Of a DNA stretch of 64,000 nt, positions 16,649 to 26,375 are shown piece by piece. Every line of letters starts with the position of its first letter. The first letter of the stretch is position 1. The notes under the pieces are model-generated. The model ran no database searches, was not told the origin of the DNA, and worked only from the letters and a program-made list of their open reading frames with translations. This stretch comes from Roseburia sp. AM59-24XD. Its GTDB lineage: Bacteria > Bacillota > Clostridia > Lachnospirales > Lachnospiraceae. Location of the stretch: the NCBI RefSeq assembly GCF_003478445.1, contig NZ_QUET01000003.1:81944-145943 (forward strand), read 5' to 3'. Both the position numbers and the translations under genes were made by a program.

Positions 16649-18633
16649 ATGGCAGAGAAAAAGAGATTTTATCTGACAACCGCGATTGCGTATACGTCAG
16701 GAAAACCGCATATCGGTAACACATACGAAGCCGTTCTGGCAGACAGTATCGTGCGCTTCAAGAGACAGCAGGGATACGATGTACGCTTCCAGACAGGAAC
16801 GGACGAGCACGGTCAGAAGATCGAGCTTAAGGCAGAGGAAGCAGGAGTTACACCGAAGAAGTTCGTAGATGATGTCTCAGGACAGATCAAATCAATCTGG
16901 GATCTGATGAATACGTCTTATGACCGTTTTATCCGTACCACGGATGAGGATCATGAGAAGCAGGTACAGAAGATCTTCAAGAAGCTTTATGATCAGGGCG
17001 ATATTTACAAGGGATTTTACGAAGGCATGTACTGTACACCTTGCGAGTCCTTCTTTACACAGTCTCAGCTGGTAGATGGCAAGTGTCCGGATTGCGGACG
17101 TCCGTGCCAGCCGGCAAAGGAGGAGGCATACTTCCTGAAGCTCAGCAAGTACGCTGACCGCCTGATCGAGCATATTAATACACATCCGGAGTTTATCCAG
17201 CCGGAGTCACGTAAGAACGAGATGATGAACAACTTCCTTCTTCCGGGACTGCAGGATCTCTGTGTATCCAGAACCTCTTTTAAGTGGGGAATTCCGGTAG
17301 ATTTTGATCCGGATCATGTCGTATATGTATGGCTGGATGCACTCAGCAACTATATCACAGGACTTGGCTATGACGTAGACGGTGACAACCGCCTTGATGA
17401 GAACGGCGAAGATCTTTATAAGAAGTTCTGGCCGGCAGACCTTCACCTGATCGGAAAAGATATCATCCGTTTCCATACGATTTACTGGCCGATCATCCTC
17501 ATGGCACTTGGTGAGCCGCTTCCGAAGCAGGTATTTGGTCATCCATGGCTGCTGCAGGGCGAAGGCAAGATGAGTAAGTCCAAAGGAAACGTAATCTATG
17601 CGGACGATCTTGTAGATATGTTTGGCGTAGATGCTGTCCGTTATTTCGTACTTCATGAGATGCCATTCGAGAACGATGGTGTTATCACATGGGAACTCAT
17701 GGTAGAGCGTATGAATTCCGACCTTGCCAATACACTTGGTAACCTTGTAAACCGTACGATCTCCATGACCAATAAATACCTTGGCGGTGTTGCTGAGGAC
17801 AAGGGTGTTGCCGAGCCGGTTGACGACGATCTTAAGGCTGTCATTCTTGCAGCACCGAAGAAGGTTGAGGAGAAGATGGATAAGCTTCGTGTGGCTGATG
17901 CGATCACAGAAGTATTTACAATCTTCAAGAGATGTAACAAATATATCGACGAGACAGAGCCTTGGATCCTTGGAAAGGACGAGGCAAAGAAGGATCGTCT
18001 CTCTACCGTACTCTACAATCTGTTAGAGAGCATTACTATCGGCGCAAGCTGTTGGAAGCATTTATGCCGGATACCACAGACCGTATCCTTGCACAGATCG
18101 GTGCCACAAAGCGTCCACTGGAGGAGATGGATCATTTCGGTGGTTATGTCAATGGCACAAAGGTAACCGACAAGCCGGAGATTTTGTTTGCCCGTCTTGA
18201 CATGGACGAGGTAAAGGCAAAGGCTGAGGAGATCCAGAAGGCTCAGGCTGTTGCAAACGGCAGTGCTGCAGAGACCGAGGAAAACGTCATCGACATCGAG
18301 GCAAAGCCGGAGATCACATTCGACGATTTCACAAAGATGCAGTTTCAGGTTGGTGAGATCATCGCCTGTGAGGAAGTCAAGAAGTCCAAGAAGCTTCTGT
18401 GCTCCCAGGTGCGTATCGGCAGTGAGGTAAAGCAGATCGTATCCGGAATCAAACAGCACTATTCCGCAGAGGAAATGGTTGGCAAGAAGGTTATGGTTCT
18501 CGTCAACTTAAAGCCGGCGAAGCTCGCAGGCGTTCTGTCTGAGGGAATGCTGCTTTGCGCAGAGGATGCCGACGGCAATCTCGCACTGGTAACACCGGAG
18601 AAGAATATGCCGGCAGGCGCAGAGATCTGCTAG
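16649..18633 (+). pseudogene. metG: Methionyl-tRNA synthetase, frameshifted near 18048
   Basis: Charges tRNA-Met. The HIGH-type motif is PHIGNTYEAV, the zinc knuckle uses CTPC and CPDCGRPC, and the KMSKS loop is GKMSKSKGNV. The anticodon-binding domain and a C-terminal EMAP-like tRNA-binding domain (MQFQVGEIIACEEVKKSKKL) are present. The first frame ends at 18166 in non-homologous sequence; the correct frame (LLEAFMPDTTDRILAQIGA) resumes at about 18049. One missing base around AAGCTG explains it. Because metG is essential, a sequencing error is more likely than a real mutation. Full length would be about 661 residues. Confidence 0.9.
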
Positions 18634-18681
18634 AGATTTAGAACGAATAGTTTCGTTTGTTGGAATACAGGTGAAATCAGG

Positions 18682-18710
18682 AGCCCCTTACCGGATGGTG
18701 AGGGGCTTTT
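18682..18710 (+). terminator. Rho-independent terminator after metG
   Basis: AGCCCCTTACC pairs with GGTGAGGGGCT, four-base loop, followed by TTTT. A partial second copy of the right arm (GAGGGGCTTTTC) follows 10 bases later. The rest of the gap to 18996 is AT-rich with no gene seen. Confidence 0.88.
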
Positions 18711-18996
18711 GTGCGCCGTTGAGGGGCTTTTCAAACCGATCTTTACGAAATATTTTCCGAAAATGTCGCGATATATATCATAAAAATTGGATCAATGCCT
18801 TGCATTATACAAAAAATTTCTAAGCAATAACAAATATAATCAAAAAAGTCTTGCGTTATAAGATATGTTGGAAGATAATTATCATAAAGATAATAATTCA
18901 GGCGGAAAGGATAGCTACAAAAATGAAAATAAAGCAAAATACAAACATATTTAGATGATTTATGGAATCATATGAAACAAAAATATAAAAAGGAAA

Positions 18997-19620
18997 TTGT
19001 GGGAAAAATCCGTAAAGAAAGCATGCAATGATATCGGAATCAGTTCTGATTCCTTTGCTTATAAAATTCTTAAACTAAACTCGATAGAGAGATGTTATCT
19101 GCTTCTAGATGATTGTATTATAGATACGTTTTACTATGATTTTATGATTGTATTTTTTGTGGAATTATTTGATTTTTTTGATATTGAATTTATTTTTCGA
19201 TTGGCTAATAGCATTTTAGAAAATTGGTTTAATTATGCTCAAAATATACATTTAAATATTAATGAGCAATTTGTATGGGAAAAGTTAAAAGAAATTTTGG
19301 GTGATCGAGAAAAATTGTATCGGGAATACTTTAAAAGGTATAATAATCTAAGAGGTAAAGACACTGTGCGGGTTCGTTATCCTCAAAATGGTCAAAATTG
19401 GGTTGAATGGGTTGGAAATAACTATATTGACATAAAGGTTGATTTGGAAAAAGGCGTTGATTTAGGATTTTGTAGAATGGGATGTTTCTATACTTTAGTA
19501 AGGGATGATAAGAAAAAAATATTAAAAGTTGCATACAAAAAACATTACAAAGAAGTACTTGTATTCGACCCTGAATATCTTGATGAGATTCAGAAAAATA
19601 ACATTCTATGGCTGTATTAG
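18997..19620 (+). CDS. Unknown protein, start uncertain
   Basis: 207 residues from a TTG; no family recognised. It is AT-rich (unlike metG upstream) and acidic/aromatic, with a hydrophobic patch near residues 48-75 (FYYDFMIVFFVELFDFFDIEFIF). The TTG has AGGA only 2 bases away. A better-looking ATG at 18972 opens a different frame (MKQKYKKEIVGKIRKE) that runs into this one if a single base is missing near 19015, so the true N-terminus may be frameshifted. It marks the left end of the accessory island. Confidence 0.45.
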   Translation: MWEKSVKKACNDIGISSDSFAYKILKLNSIERCYLLLDDCIIDTFYYDFMIVFFVELFDFFDIEFIFRLANSILENWFNYAQNIHLNINEQFVWEKLKEILGDREKLYREYFKRYNNLRGKDTVRVRYPQNGQNWVEWVGNNYIDIKVDLEKGVDLGFCRMGCFYTLVRDDKKKILKVAYKKHYKEVLVFDPEYLDEIQKNNILWLY

Positions 19621-19788
19621 GGGTTGCGGATTGTGTGAAGTTTAAAGATATGCTTTTTGATTGAAATCCAGTTTTAAACTGATGGTAGAGTACGTGGAAG
19701 ATATGATTGATGATAGCTGGAAACCATTAGAAGAGGAATAGCAGGAGCAGAATATAATCAAATTAGCTTAAGGAAGAAAGGAAATAGC

Positions 19789-21459
19789 ATGATATATACA
19801 GATCAGCAATTGGTAAAAAAGATTCGAAAAATGATAGTTGACTTTGAAGATGAGGTTGTTGAATTCAAGGAAGCACGTACAAATTATTCGTTTAAAGATA
19901 TTGGAAAATATTTTTCGGCGTTAGGTAATGAAGCAAATATACGTGGCTTGAAAGAAGCCTGGCTAATTTTTGGAGTGACAAATAATAAAGAAATAGTGGG
20001 TTCTGCTTATCGTCAGGATGGAAATCTTCAGCATCTAAAAAAAGAGATTGTTGGAGGGACAAATGAAAGAGCTACTTTTATGGAAATATATGAATTAATT
20101 ATGGATGGACATCGTATAGTAGCTTTTCAGATACCTCCTGCAACAAGAGGAATTCCAACTACTTGGAATGGGGCTGCTTATGCAAGAGAGGACGAGAGTA
20201 CATGTCCTCTTCCTATGGATAAGGTTGATTTAATAAGGAGCCAGGTAGGGATAGATTGGTCTAAAGAGATAGTGGAAGGTGCTACATTTGAAGATTTAGA
20301 TCCGGAAGCTGTTTCTTATGCGAGAAAACTTTTTATAAGAAAGCAGAATGCATCTAAAAAGTCAACAGATATGCTGTTAAAGATGAGTGATATTGAGATG
20401 TTGAATAAGGCAGGAATTCTGATTAAGGGAAGGATAACTAATACTGCTTTGATTTTATTGGGCAAGGAAGAATCGTCATACCTTTTTGATGGATTTATAC
20501 CTAGAATCACATGGACTTTATATAATGGAAATGGAACAGTGAAAGCATATGAGCATTTTGATATGCCATTACTACTAGCAGTTGATAAGGTTTATTCGAA
20601 GATTCGAAACGAAAAGTATAGATATATTGCTGGACAGCAAACATTGTTTCCGGATGAAACTTATCAATATGAAGCGGATGTTGTAAAAGAGGTTTTGAAC
20701 AATTGTATTGCTCATTCCAATTATCAGTTACGTGGGAAAATTAATTTAGAAGAATTTGAAGATCGACTAGTTTTTATTAATGAAGGAAATTTTATTCCAG
20801 AAACTGTAGAAAAAACTTTGGAAGAGGGTTATAAACCACCATATTATAGAAATACTTTTTTGTGCAAGGCGATGGTAAACTTATATATGATTGATACAAA
20901 TTCCATGGGAATTCCTATGATGTATCAGATTCAAAAAGAAAAATGTTTTCCATTACCAACCTATGACTTGAGTGATCCTAACCGGGTGAAAGTTTCACTT
21001 TATGGAAAGATATTAGATAAAAATTATACTCAACTGTTACATGCAAACGCCGACTTGGATTTATCGACTGTGTTTTTGCTTGATAAAGTACAGAAGAAAG
21101 AGGTTATTTCAAAAGAAAGTTTTGCACAGTTAAAGAAACGAAAATTGGTAGAAGGAAGATATCCTAATATTTATGTTTCGTATAAGGTTGCTAATATTGT
21201 AGGACAACAGACGGAGTATGTTAGAAACAAAGGATTAAAAAATGATGTGTACAAACAATTAATAATTAATGCATTAGATACAATGGGGAGAGCTAGTGCT
21301 GGCGAGCTGAAGGAGGTTCTGTCAGGATCATTGTCGGCAGTTTTGAGCGATAAGCAACAGTCCAAGAAAGTATCTAATATTCTTCAGGCTATGAAGCGAG
21401 AAGGTATTGCGGATGTTGACGGCGTTGGACATGCTGCAAGATGGTATTTGAAAAAATAA
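19789..21459 (+). CDS. AlbA_2/Schlafen-type ATP-binding protein, RecG-C-like
   Basis: 556 residues. The N-terminal 130 residues match the AlbA_2 (divergent AAA-4/Schlafen) domain: EDEVVEFKEARTNYSFKDI, then LIFGVTNNKEIVGS. The middle resembles the ATP-binding C-terminal part seen in these proteins (VVKEVLNNCIAHSNYQLRG, then LVFINEGNF), a GHKL-like fold. The end (residues 490-556) looks like a winged helix. Such proteins are called transcriptional regulators or helicase-related; some Schlafen relatives cleave RNA or act in phage defence. The start at 19789 has AGGAAAGGA upstream. It is AT-rich and isolated, typical of a mobile accessory gene. Confidence 0.75.
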   Translation: MIYTDQQLVKKIRKMIVDFEDEVVEFKEARTNYSFKDIGKYFSALGNEANIRGLKEAWLIFGVTNNKEIVGSAYRQDGNLQHLKKEIVGGTNERATFMEIYELIMDGHRIVAFQIPPATRGIPTTWNGAAYAREDESTCPLPMDKVDLIRSQVGIDWSKEIVEGATFEDLDPEAVSYARKLFIRKQNASKKSTDMLLKMSDIEMLNKAGILIKGRITNTALILLGKEESSYLFDGFIPRITWTLYNGNGTVKAYEHFDMPLLLAVDKVYSKIRNEKYRYIAGQQTLFPDETYQYEADVVKEVLNNCIAHSNYQLRGKINLEEFEDRLVFINEGNFIPETVEKTLEEGYKPPYYRNTFLCKAMVNLYMIDTNSMGIPMMYQIQKEKCFPLPTYDLSDPNRVKVSLYGKILDKNYTQLLHANADLDLSTVFLLDKVQKKEVISKESFAQLKKRKLVEGRYPNIYVSYKVANIVGQQTEYVRNKGLKNDVYKQLIINALDTMGRASAGELKEVLSGSLSAVLSDKQQSKKVSNILQAMKREGIADVDGVGHAARWYLKK

Positions 21460-21800
21460 ATGTTTGAACTAATTTAGCTAAAGAAAAACGATTTAGTTTA
21501 AGTGCTTAACGAAGAATGCCGAAAAATAAGGACTTTTCTAAGGACTAATAAACGTAATTAGCTCAAAATTAGTCTAAGATAGTTCAAAATTAGTCCAAGA
21601 TGGAATATTTAGTTTCCATTGCTGGACAAATTGCAGAAAGTGGAGAAGAAATTATAAAGAGTTGTTGGCAAAAAAATGCGACAAACTCAAAAAATTATTA
21701 GAATAAGTAGGGGGAAGTACCATATATTAACTACATCATAAGTTCAAATAAAAATTTATTCAAATCGCTTTTTGGCATCACAGTGTGTGATATTATTGAC
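21460..21800. other. Noncoding AT-rich remnant region
   Basis: No gene is supported here. It holds a short direct repeat (TTCAAAATTAGTC followed by TAAGA or CAAGA, around 21565 and 21584) and broken short frames such as one beginning MEYLVSIAGQIAESGEEI near 21601, which looks like the ruin of a gene. Confidence 0.5.
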
Positions 21801-21805
21801 GACTT

Positions 21806-21832
21806 AAACTCGCTTCGGCGAGTTTTTAGTTT
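21806..21832 (+). terminator. Hairpin with T-rich tail
   Basis: AAACTCGC and GCGAGTTT around a TTCG tetraloop, followed by TTAGTTTT. It may end transcription entering from the left. Confidence 0.7.
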
Positions 21833-21847
21833 TAGTACATACATGAT

Positions 21848-21878
21848 AGAAACCCCTCAGGCAGAGAGGGGCTTTATA
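21848..21878 (-). terminator. Terminator for the DUF4352-like gene
   Basis: Stem CCCCTC/GAGGGG flanked by AAA and TTT on both sides. It lies downstream of the minus-strand gene ending at 21952 and can work on either strand. Confidence 0.65.
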
Positions 21879-21951
21879 TGAATCGTAATATGATGCCATA
21901 GCAGCGTCATTGCTATCTGCATCTGACTCTTGCCCTTGCATCATATGGTTG

Positions 21952-22503
21952 TTATTTGTTTTTCGAAACAAATACAATCTTATCCTGCGACCAGAAATTC
22001 GTTTCAAATTCCAGTGTGATCTTTTTGGAGTTCTTGGGAATTTCGTAGTAAACAGCGCCGGTCGCCTTATTGCCCGGGGAGATTGTGGCGTCAATTTCAT
22101 CGTCCGCAACGGCGTATGCAGCATCGGCAGCATATCCATCGGCGTAGCAGTTCCACGATGTCATGCTGGAGATGGTCTGATCGGTGTCCCCCTTGTTTTC
22201 AAATTCAAACTCCATGCGGTAATAGATGTGTCCCTTTTTCGGCTGCATGAATTGATTCTTGCATTTGTACTTTTTTGCCGAAATAAAGGTGATCTTTAAA
22301 TCCGTTGTCTCGACGATATCGCCGACGTGAAATTTGTTTTTCTTTTTGGATTTTTTTCTGCTTGTGCCGGTTGATTTTGTTGTGCCGGAGGAAGAAACTT
22401 CTCCGGTTTTCTTTGGTTCATCCGAGTCGTTTCCGCCGGCGAGACTGCCGATGACAACGATTGCGATCAGAACGATAACAACCCATTTCCATTTTCCCTT
22501 CAT
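21952..22503 (-). CDS. Membrane-anchored protein with DUF4352-like domain
   Basis: 183 residues. An N-terminal anchor helix (WVVIVLIAIVVIGSLAGG) is followed by a low-complexity Ser/Thr/Lys linker. The C-terminal beta-sandwich pattern (YRMEFEFENKGDTDQTISSM, then WNCYADGY) resembles the DUF4352/telokin-like extracellular domain found on Bacillota surface proteins, whose partner is unknown. The start at 22503 is preferred because AGGAGGT lies 7 bases upstream on the minus strand. Confidence 0.7.
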   Translation of the reverse strand: MKGKWKWVVIVLIAIVVIGSLAGGNDSDEPKKTGEVSSSGTTKSTGTSRKKSKKKNKFHVGDIVETTDLKITFISAKKYKCKNQFMQPKKGHIYYRMEFEFENKGDTDQTISSMTSWNCYADGYAADAAYAVADDEIDATISPGNKATGAVYYEIPKNSKKITLEFETNFWSQDKIVFVSKNK

Positions 22504-22656
22504 TGTATGTACCTCCTTATTTTGAGCTTTCGGAAATCCAACTGATGCCACGGATTGCTTCCGGTGAATTGATCCTAAGCAAAACAGTTGTCTCCACTCT
22601 AGTTTAAAGAGGTAGGTTATAAAAGGCGTCCGCCCGTGAGCGGAATATCGGTGCTG

Positions 22657-23460
22657 CTATTCGCCGCCGAGAAAAAAGACAAGCGAGAACATGAGGATAC
22701 AATAAATGAAAAGATATACCACGGTTAAGATCCAGTGCAGCGCGCGGCTTCGCTGCATGAATGGAAGCTGATCGCGGACATGACAGTAATTGCCGAGGAA
22801 GTAAACAATTCCGATCAGCATCAGAAATGCGCCTGCGCGGTTTACGAACAGCGGATAGCCCGTCATACTGGAGCCGTCCGATGCCGTTGTGGTCATGGAG
22901 CGGCAAAGCCAGAAAATAAACAGGTATCCCCAAACAGCAGTGAGCATTTTCCAGATAACGCCGGAACGGAAACCAACCGGAAGCTTTTCGCGATAGGAAT
23001 AAAAATGTTTTGTGAAAATATTGCCGGAGGAATCAGAATCATTGTCAACGGATTTTGCAGTTTCCGTGGTTGTCTGTACCATATTTGGGTCAGTGTATTT
23101 CAAAAGTTCTGCACGCAGAGCGGCAGCATCCGGATAACGCTCGGAACGGTCCAAGGCAATGCATTTCCGGATGACCGGTTCCAGAGGACCGTGATACAGA
23201 CCGCTGTCCGGGTAATCTTTCGTCAGAAGATAATACATGGTGACACCAAGGGCATAAAGGTCGGTGCGCGGATCGGACTGCCCGAAGCCATATTGCTCCG
23301 GTGCCGCAAATTTCCTGGTACCCATCAGCGTGTGTCCTCAATCTGGGACTGATCAAATTCCTTGGCGGCGTTAAAGTCGATCAGTTTTACAATGCCGTCA
23401 TTACTGATCATAATATTGGATGGCTTGATGTCGCGGTGGACGATAGGCGGCAGCCGGGGG
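22657..23460 (-). pseudogene. Ser/Thr protein kinase, 5' truncated and frameshifted
   Basis: The C-terminal two thirds of a Hanks-type kinase. The catalytic loop is [11 protein letters not shown], the DFG position reads LIDFNAAKE, and the APE region is KFAAPEQYGFG. These are followed by a substrate lobe and about three C-terminal membrane helices. The catalytic loop and the APE segment lie in different frames; one missing C near 23327 joins them. Everything before the catalytic loop, including the glycine loop and the ATP-binding Lys, is absent, and foreign sequence begins around 23455-23470. It is therefore a non-functional remnant even if the frameshift is an error. Confidence 0.8.
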
Positions 23461-23466
23461 CTGATA

Positions 23467-23730
23467 TCAAAGTCGTATGTTTACGATATTCTGGGTGGCG
23501 TCAAGACAAATCCATCCCGGGATATTGTGTTGATCCTGTGCATTGCTGCCGGGATGGATCGAAAGCTGGTCAGACGCGTGCTGGAAAATTACGGACATCG
23601 CGATCTATATGTGAAGGATACCAGAGATATCATTATTGCGACCTATATCAATAATCAGATCTATGATCTGGACCGGCTCAACGATGAGTTGTTCCGGTAT
23701 GGACTTGCGACATTAAATGGGCAAAGCTGA
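23467..23730 (+). pseudogene. C-terminal fragment of a helical regulator-like protein
   Basis: About 87 residues ([19 protein letters not shown], then AAGMDRKLVRRVLENYGH, then YINNQIYDLDRLNDELFRYG). This resembles the end of small XRE-like regulators often found next to Ser/Thr kinases in Lachnospiraceae. The frame extends left to 23362, but that part is antisense to the kinase remnant and not homologous. The fragment meets the kinase fragment head to head, pointing to an inversion or deletion that destroyed both. Confidence 0.55.
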
Positions 23731-24222
23731 TCACAGTGCTTTCTTATCGTTCAGATATTTTAATACAATGCTGCGGATGTCTTCTGCAGCGGCATTTGCC
23801 AGTGCATTTTTCTTCTCAGACATCGTTTTTTCAAAGAAAATCGAAATAATCTCACTGACGATTTCTGTATCCGATTTATAGGCGATTTTCTTGGAAATAG
23901 GGTCTTCTTCCAGTAAGGTGGATCGGAAAACACTGCCATTGGGAGTGTGTCCAACCAAAAGTTTCTTCATGTATTCGTTCGCGGTTACGCGGCGCGTCAG
24001 CGTGGAAAGTGAGCGGTTCGGCAGAACCTCGTTTCGGCTGGTCAGAGTCATATACAGCGTATATTCGTCCTTACGTCCGATAATGGAATATGTTCTTTTC
24101 TCGCGGCGGGCCACTACCGTGTTGCTTGCCTGCTTGCAGCATTCGCAAAGCTCATCGCGCATTCTTTCAGTGATAGGCAGCTTCTTGTCTGCCATGGAAA
24201 GCTCTAAATAATAATTTATCAT
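23731..24222 (-). CDS. Unknown protein, 163 residues
   Basis: No family recognised. It is charged and probably mostly helical: CECCKQASNTVVARREKRTY near the N-terminus and EKTMSEKKNALANAAAEDIR near the end, suggesting a cytoplasmic protein. The start at 24222 (MINYYLELSM) is chosen because AAGGA lies about 10 bases upstream on the minus strand; the longer frame to 24294 has no ribosome site. It lies 75 bases downstream of the ATPase on the same strand and may be co-transcribed with it. Confidence 0.55.
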   Translation of the reverse strand: MINYYLELSMADKKLPITERMRDELCECCKQASNTVVARREKRTYSIIGRKDEYTLYMTLTSRNEVLPNRSLSTLTRRVTANEYMKKLLVGHTPNGSVFRSTLLEEDPISKKIAYKSDTEIVSEIISIFFEKTMSEKKNALANAAAEDIRSIVLKYLNDKKAL

Positions 24223-24296
24223 AATTAGGTATATCCTTTCTCGTAAATATTCTGAATCATATTTGCTCTGTCGGGAGAGCTCAGGGAAGGGCATTT

Positions 24297-25583
24297 TTAT
24301 AAATCAAGCGAATGATCATTCAGCAAAAACTCGTATAAACCCAGGTGAAGGATTCCGTCTTCATCCGTCCAGGGTTTCATGGATGTTTTTGAAACAATTA
24401 TTTTCTTGAAAAAATCGTTTGTATTCTTTAATGGTCTAAGTTCTGTATTCATTTTTTCGTCATCGGAAAGATTTAATGCAGACTGAATATAATATTTTTT
24501 GGAGCCGGCGTTCACAACAAAATCTATTTCAACCTGTGTTTTTGATTTTTTGCCATTTTTTGTGTTGACAAATTCTACAACACCGACATCAACGAAATAT
24601 CCCCGGCATAACAATTCATTGTACATAATGTTTTCCATTATATGTGTTTCTTCCTGCTGACGGAAATTTAATTTGGCGTTCCGTAATCCGATATCGGTAC
24701 AATAATATTTGGATGGATATTCAAAATATTTTTTGCCCTTAACATCATATCTTTTGGCCACTTGAAACAGAAATGACTCAACAAGATAATCTAAATACTT
24801 TGAAATTGTATTTGATGAAACCTTAATTTGTTTTACCGATTGCAGTGTTCTTGCGATTTTAGAAGAATTTGTCAATGAACCGATTGAAGAACATAAATCA
24901 TCCGTCAATTCCTCAAGCACGTCCTTTAGTTCGATATCGTATCTCTCGCTGATATCCTTAAAGTAAACTTCATCAAAAAGACTCCGGAGATATTGCATTT
25001 TTTCCATGTCATTTTTCTTTGATAAAGTCAGTGGCATCCCTCCATACATTGCATACTCCTCATAAGCCTCTGATTTATCACCGCCAACAAAATTGTAATA
25101 CTCTTTAAAGGAAAGTGGATATACCCTTACTTCATCTCCTCGACCTCGAAATGCGGTCAGAACATCTTTTGTGAGAAGCTTCGAGTTACTGCCGGTGACA
25201 TAAATATCAACATTCCGAAGCCTTAAAAGTCCATTAAGTACATTGTACAATTTGACTTCATCCAGATTTTTCAATTCTTTATTTGAGATGGCATATTGGA
25301 CTTCATCAATGAAAATATAGTTCATTTTATGCTCAACGATTTTTGAACGTATATATTTCGACAGCTCTGCCGGGTCGCGGTATTGCGTAAACATATCATC
25401 ATCAAGAGGAATTTGAAGAATCTGATTTTCTTCGATTCCCTGTGAAATTAGATAATCATGATAGAGATAGAACAGCAAATAGCTTTTGCCGCACCTTCTG
25501 ATACCGGTTATCACTTTGATAAGACCGTTCTCTTTTTTGTCGATCAACCGTTGTAAATAGGTGTCTCTTTTTATTTCTTGCAT
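24297..25583 (-). CDS. AAA_14/DUF4143 family ATPase
   Basis: 428 residues. Walker A is GIRRCGKSYLL, Walker B is YIFIDEVQYA, and sensor 1 lies in DIYVTGSNSKLL: the AAA_14 pattern. The C-terminal half carries the DUF4143 domain, ending with a nuclease-like signature (VEIDFVVNAGSKKYYIQ). These proteins are abundant in gut Bacillota and Bacteroidota and their function is unsettled. The upstream gap holds two near-palindromes that share a 14-bp core. A second member of the family lies at 55.6 kb, with different flanking repeats. Confidence 0.85.
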   Translation of the reverse strand: MQEIKRDTYLQRLIDKKENGLIKVITGIRRCGKSYLLFYLYHDYLISQGIEENQILQIPLDDDMFTQYRDPAELSKYIRSKIVEHKMNYIFIDEVQYAISNKELKNLDEVKLYNVLNGLLRLRNVDIYVTGSNSKLLTKDVLTAFRGRGDEVRVYPLSFKEYYNFVGGDKSEAYEEYAMYGGMPLTLSKKNDMEKMQYLRSLFDEVYFKDISERYDIELKDVLEELTDDLCSSIGSLTNSSKIARTLQSVKQIKVSSNTISKYLDYLVESFLFQVAKRYDVKGKKYFEYPSKYYCTDIGLRNAKLNFRQQEETHIMENIMYNELLCRGYFVDVGVVEFVNTKNGKKSKTQVEIDFVVNAGSKKYYIQSALNLSDDEKMNTELRPLKNTNDFFKKIIVSKTSMKPWTDEDGILHLGLYEFLLNDHSLDL

Positions 25584-25600
25584 TATTCAACCACCTTTCA

Positions 25601-25710
25601 TTTAAAATTTAGGTGTATTATCCCCTAACTTTTAATTCATTATACCAACTATGGTCTGCAAAATCAATTGTATATTTAAAAGTTGGGTGCATTTCCCCCT
25701 AACTTTTAAA
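25601..25710. repeat. Two dyad elements upstream of the AAA_14 ATPase
   Basis: Elements at 25601-25635 and 25675-25710 each end in CCCCTAACTTTTAA and begin with a near complement (TTTAAAATTTAGG or TTTAAAAGTTGGG). Each can therefore form a long imperfect hairpin or serve as a dimer-binding site. They are 74 bp apart in the gap between the divergent ATPase and the downstream block. Confidence 0.75.
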
Positions 25711-25940
25711 TGGAAAATGTCTGGTTCTTATCTGCGGAAACATTTTGTCTTGTACAGAAGGTATAAATAATAAATGAACAATGATGTAAGTATAAATTCA
25801 CTAAAAATGATAATAAGAATACAAAGAATACATTTTATGGTTGACATTGCTTGAAAATTATGGTAGGCTCAGAGTGTAAACATTATAGGACGAGCATCAC
25901 AATATCATTATAACTTAGCGGTTGAGGAGGGATTTTATTT

Positions 25941-26360
25941 ATGAAGGACATTGAAGAAATCAAAAAAAGCATCCAGATATTAATCAAATATCCGCACGCA
26001 TTTGGCTTCTCGGAGTATGGCGATCGAGGAAATGGCTGCAGTGGCAGGCTTGATAGAATGGATTCGGAGGAGAACAGCGATTATGCCAAGACTTATGCTT
26101 CTGTACTCCAGGCGATGCCAAAATATTCAGAATTACATAAGCAGTTCGCACCTGTTCTCATGCAGGAATTAAAATTGAAACAGTGGCCTCGATACGATTA
26201 TTCTATTAAAATACTGACCAGAATTTTAATGGATGATACGCAGATGACGGGCAGCGAGACAGTTGAGGAGCTGTGCAGAGTGGCGGTGTGTGCTCAAGAG
26301 TATATGAAGGAAACGGGAAAGACAATACTGGAAAGTATGGATTTGGCAAATATTATGTAG
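25941..26360 (+). CDS. Unknown protein, first gene of the nuclease-like/AAA block
   Basis: 139 residues, no family recognised. It begins MKDIEEIKKSIQILIKYPHAFGFSEYGDRG, with a glycine/aspartate-rich stretch near residue 30 and a helical, charged C-terminal half (TVEELCRVAVCAQEYMKETG). GGAGGG lies about 10 bases upstream. It is followed after 15 bases by the nuclease-like gene, so the two are surely one operon. The fixed company suggests a dedicated partner protein, but no biochemical role can be read. Confidence 0.55.
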   Translation: MKDIEEIKKSIQILIKYPHAFGFSEYGDRGNGCSGRLDRMDSEENSDYAKTYASVLQAMPKYSELHKQFAPVLMQELKLKQWPRYDYSIKILTRILMDDTQMTGSETVEELCRVAVCAQEYMKETGKTILESMDLANIM

Positions 26361-26375
26361 ATGGAGGTAATATAT

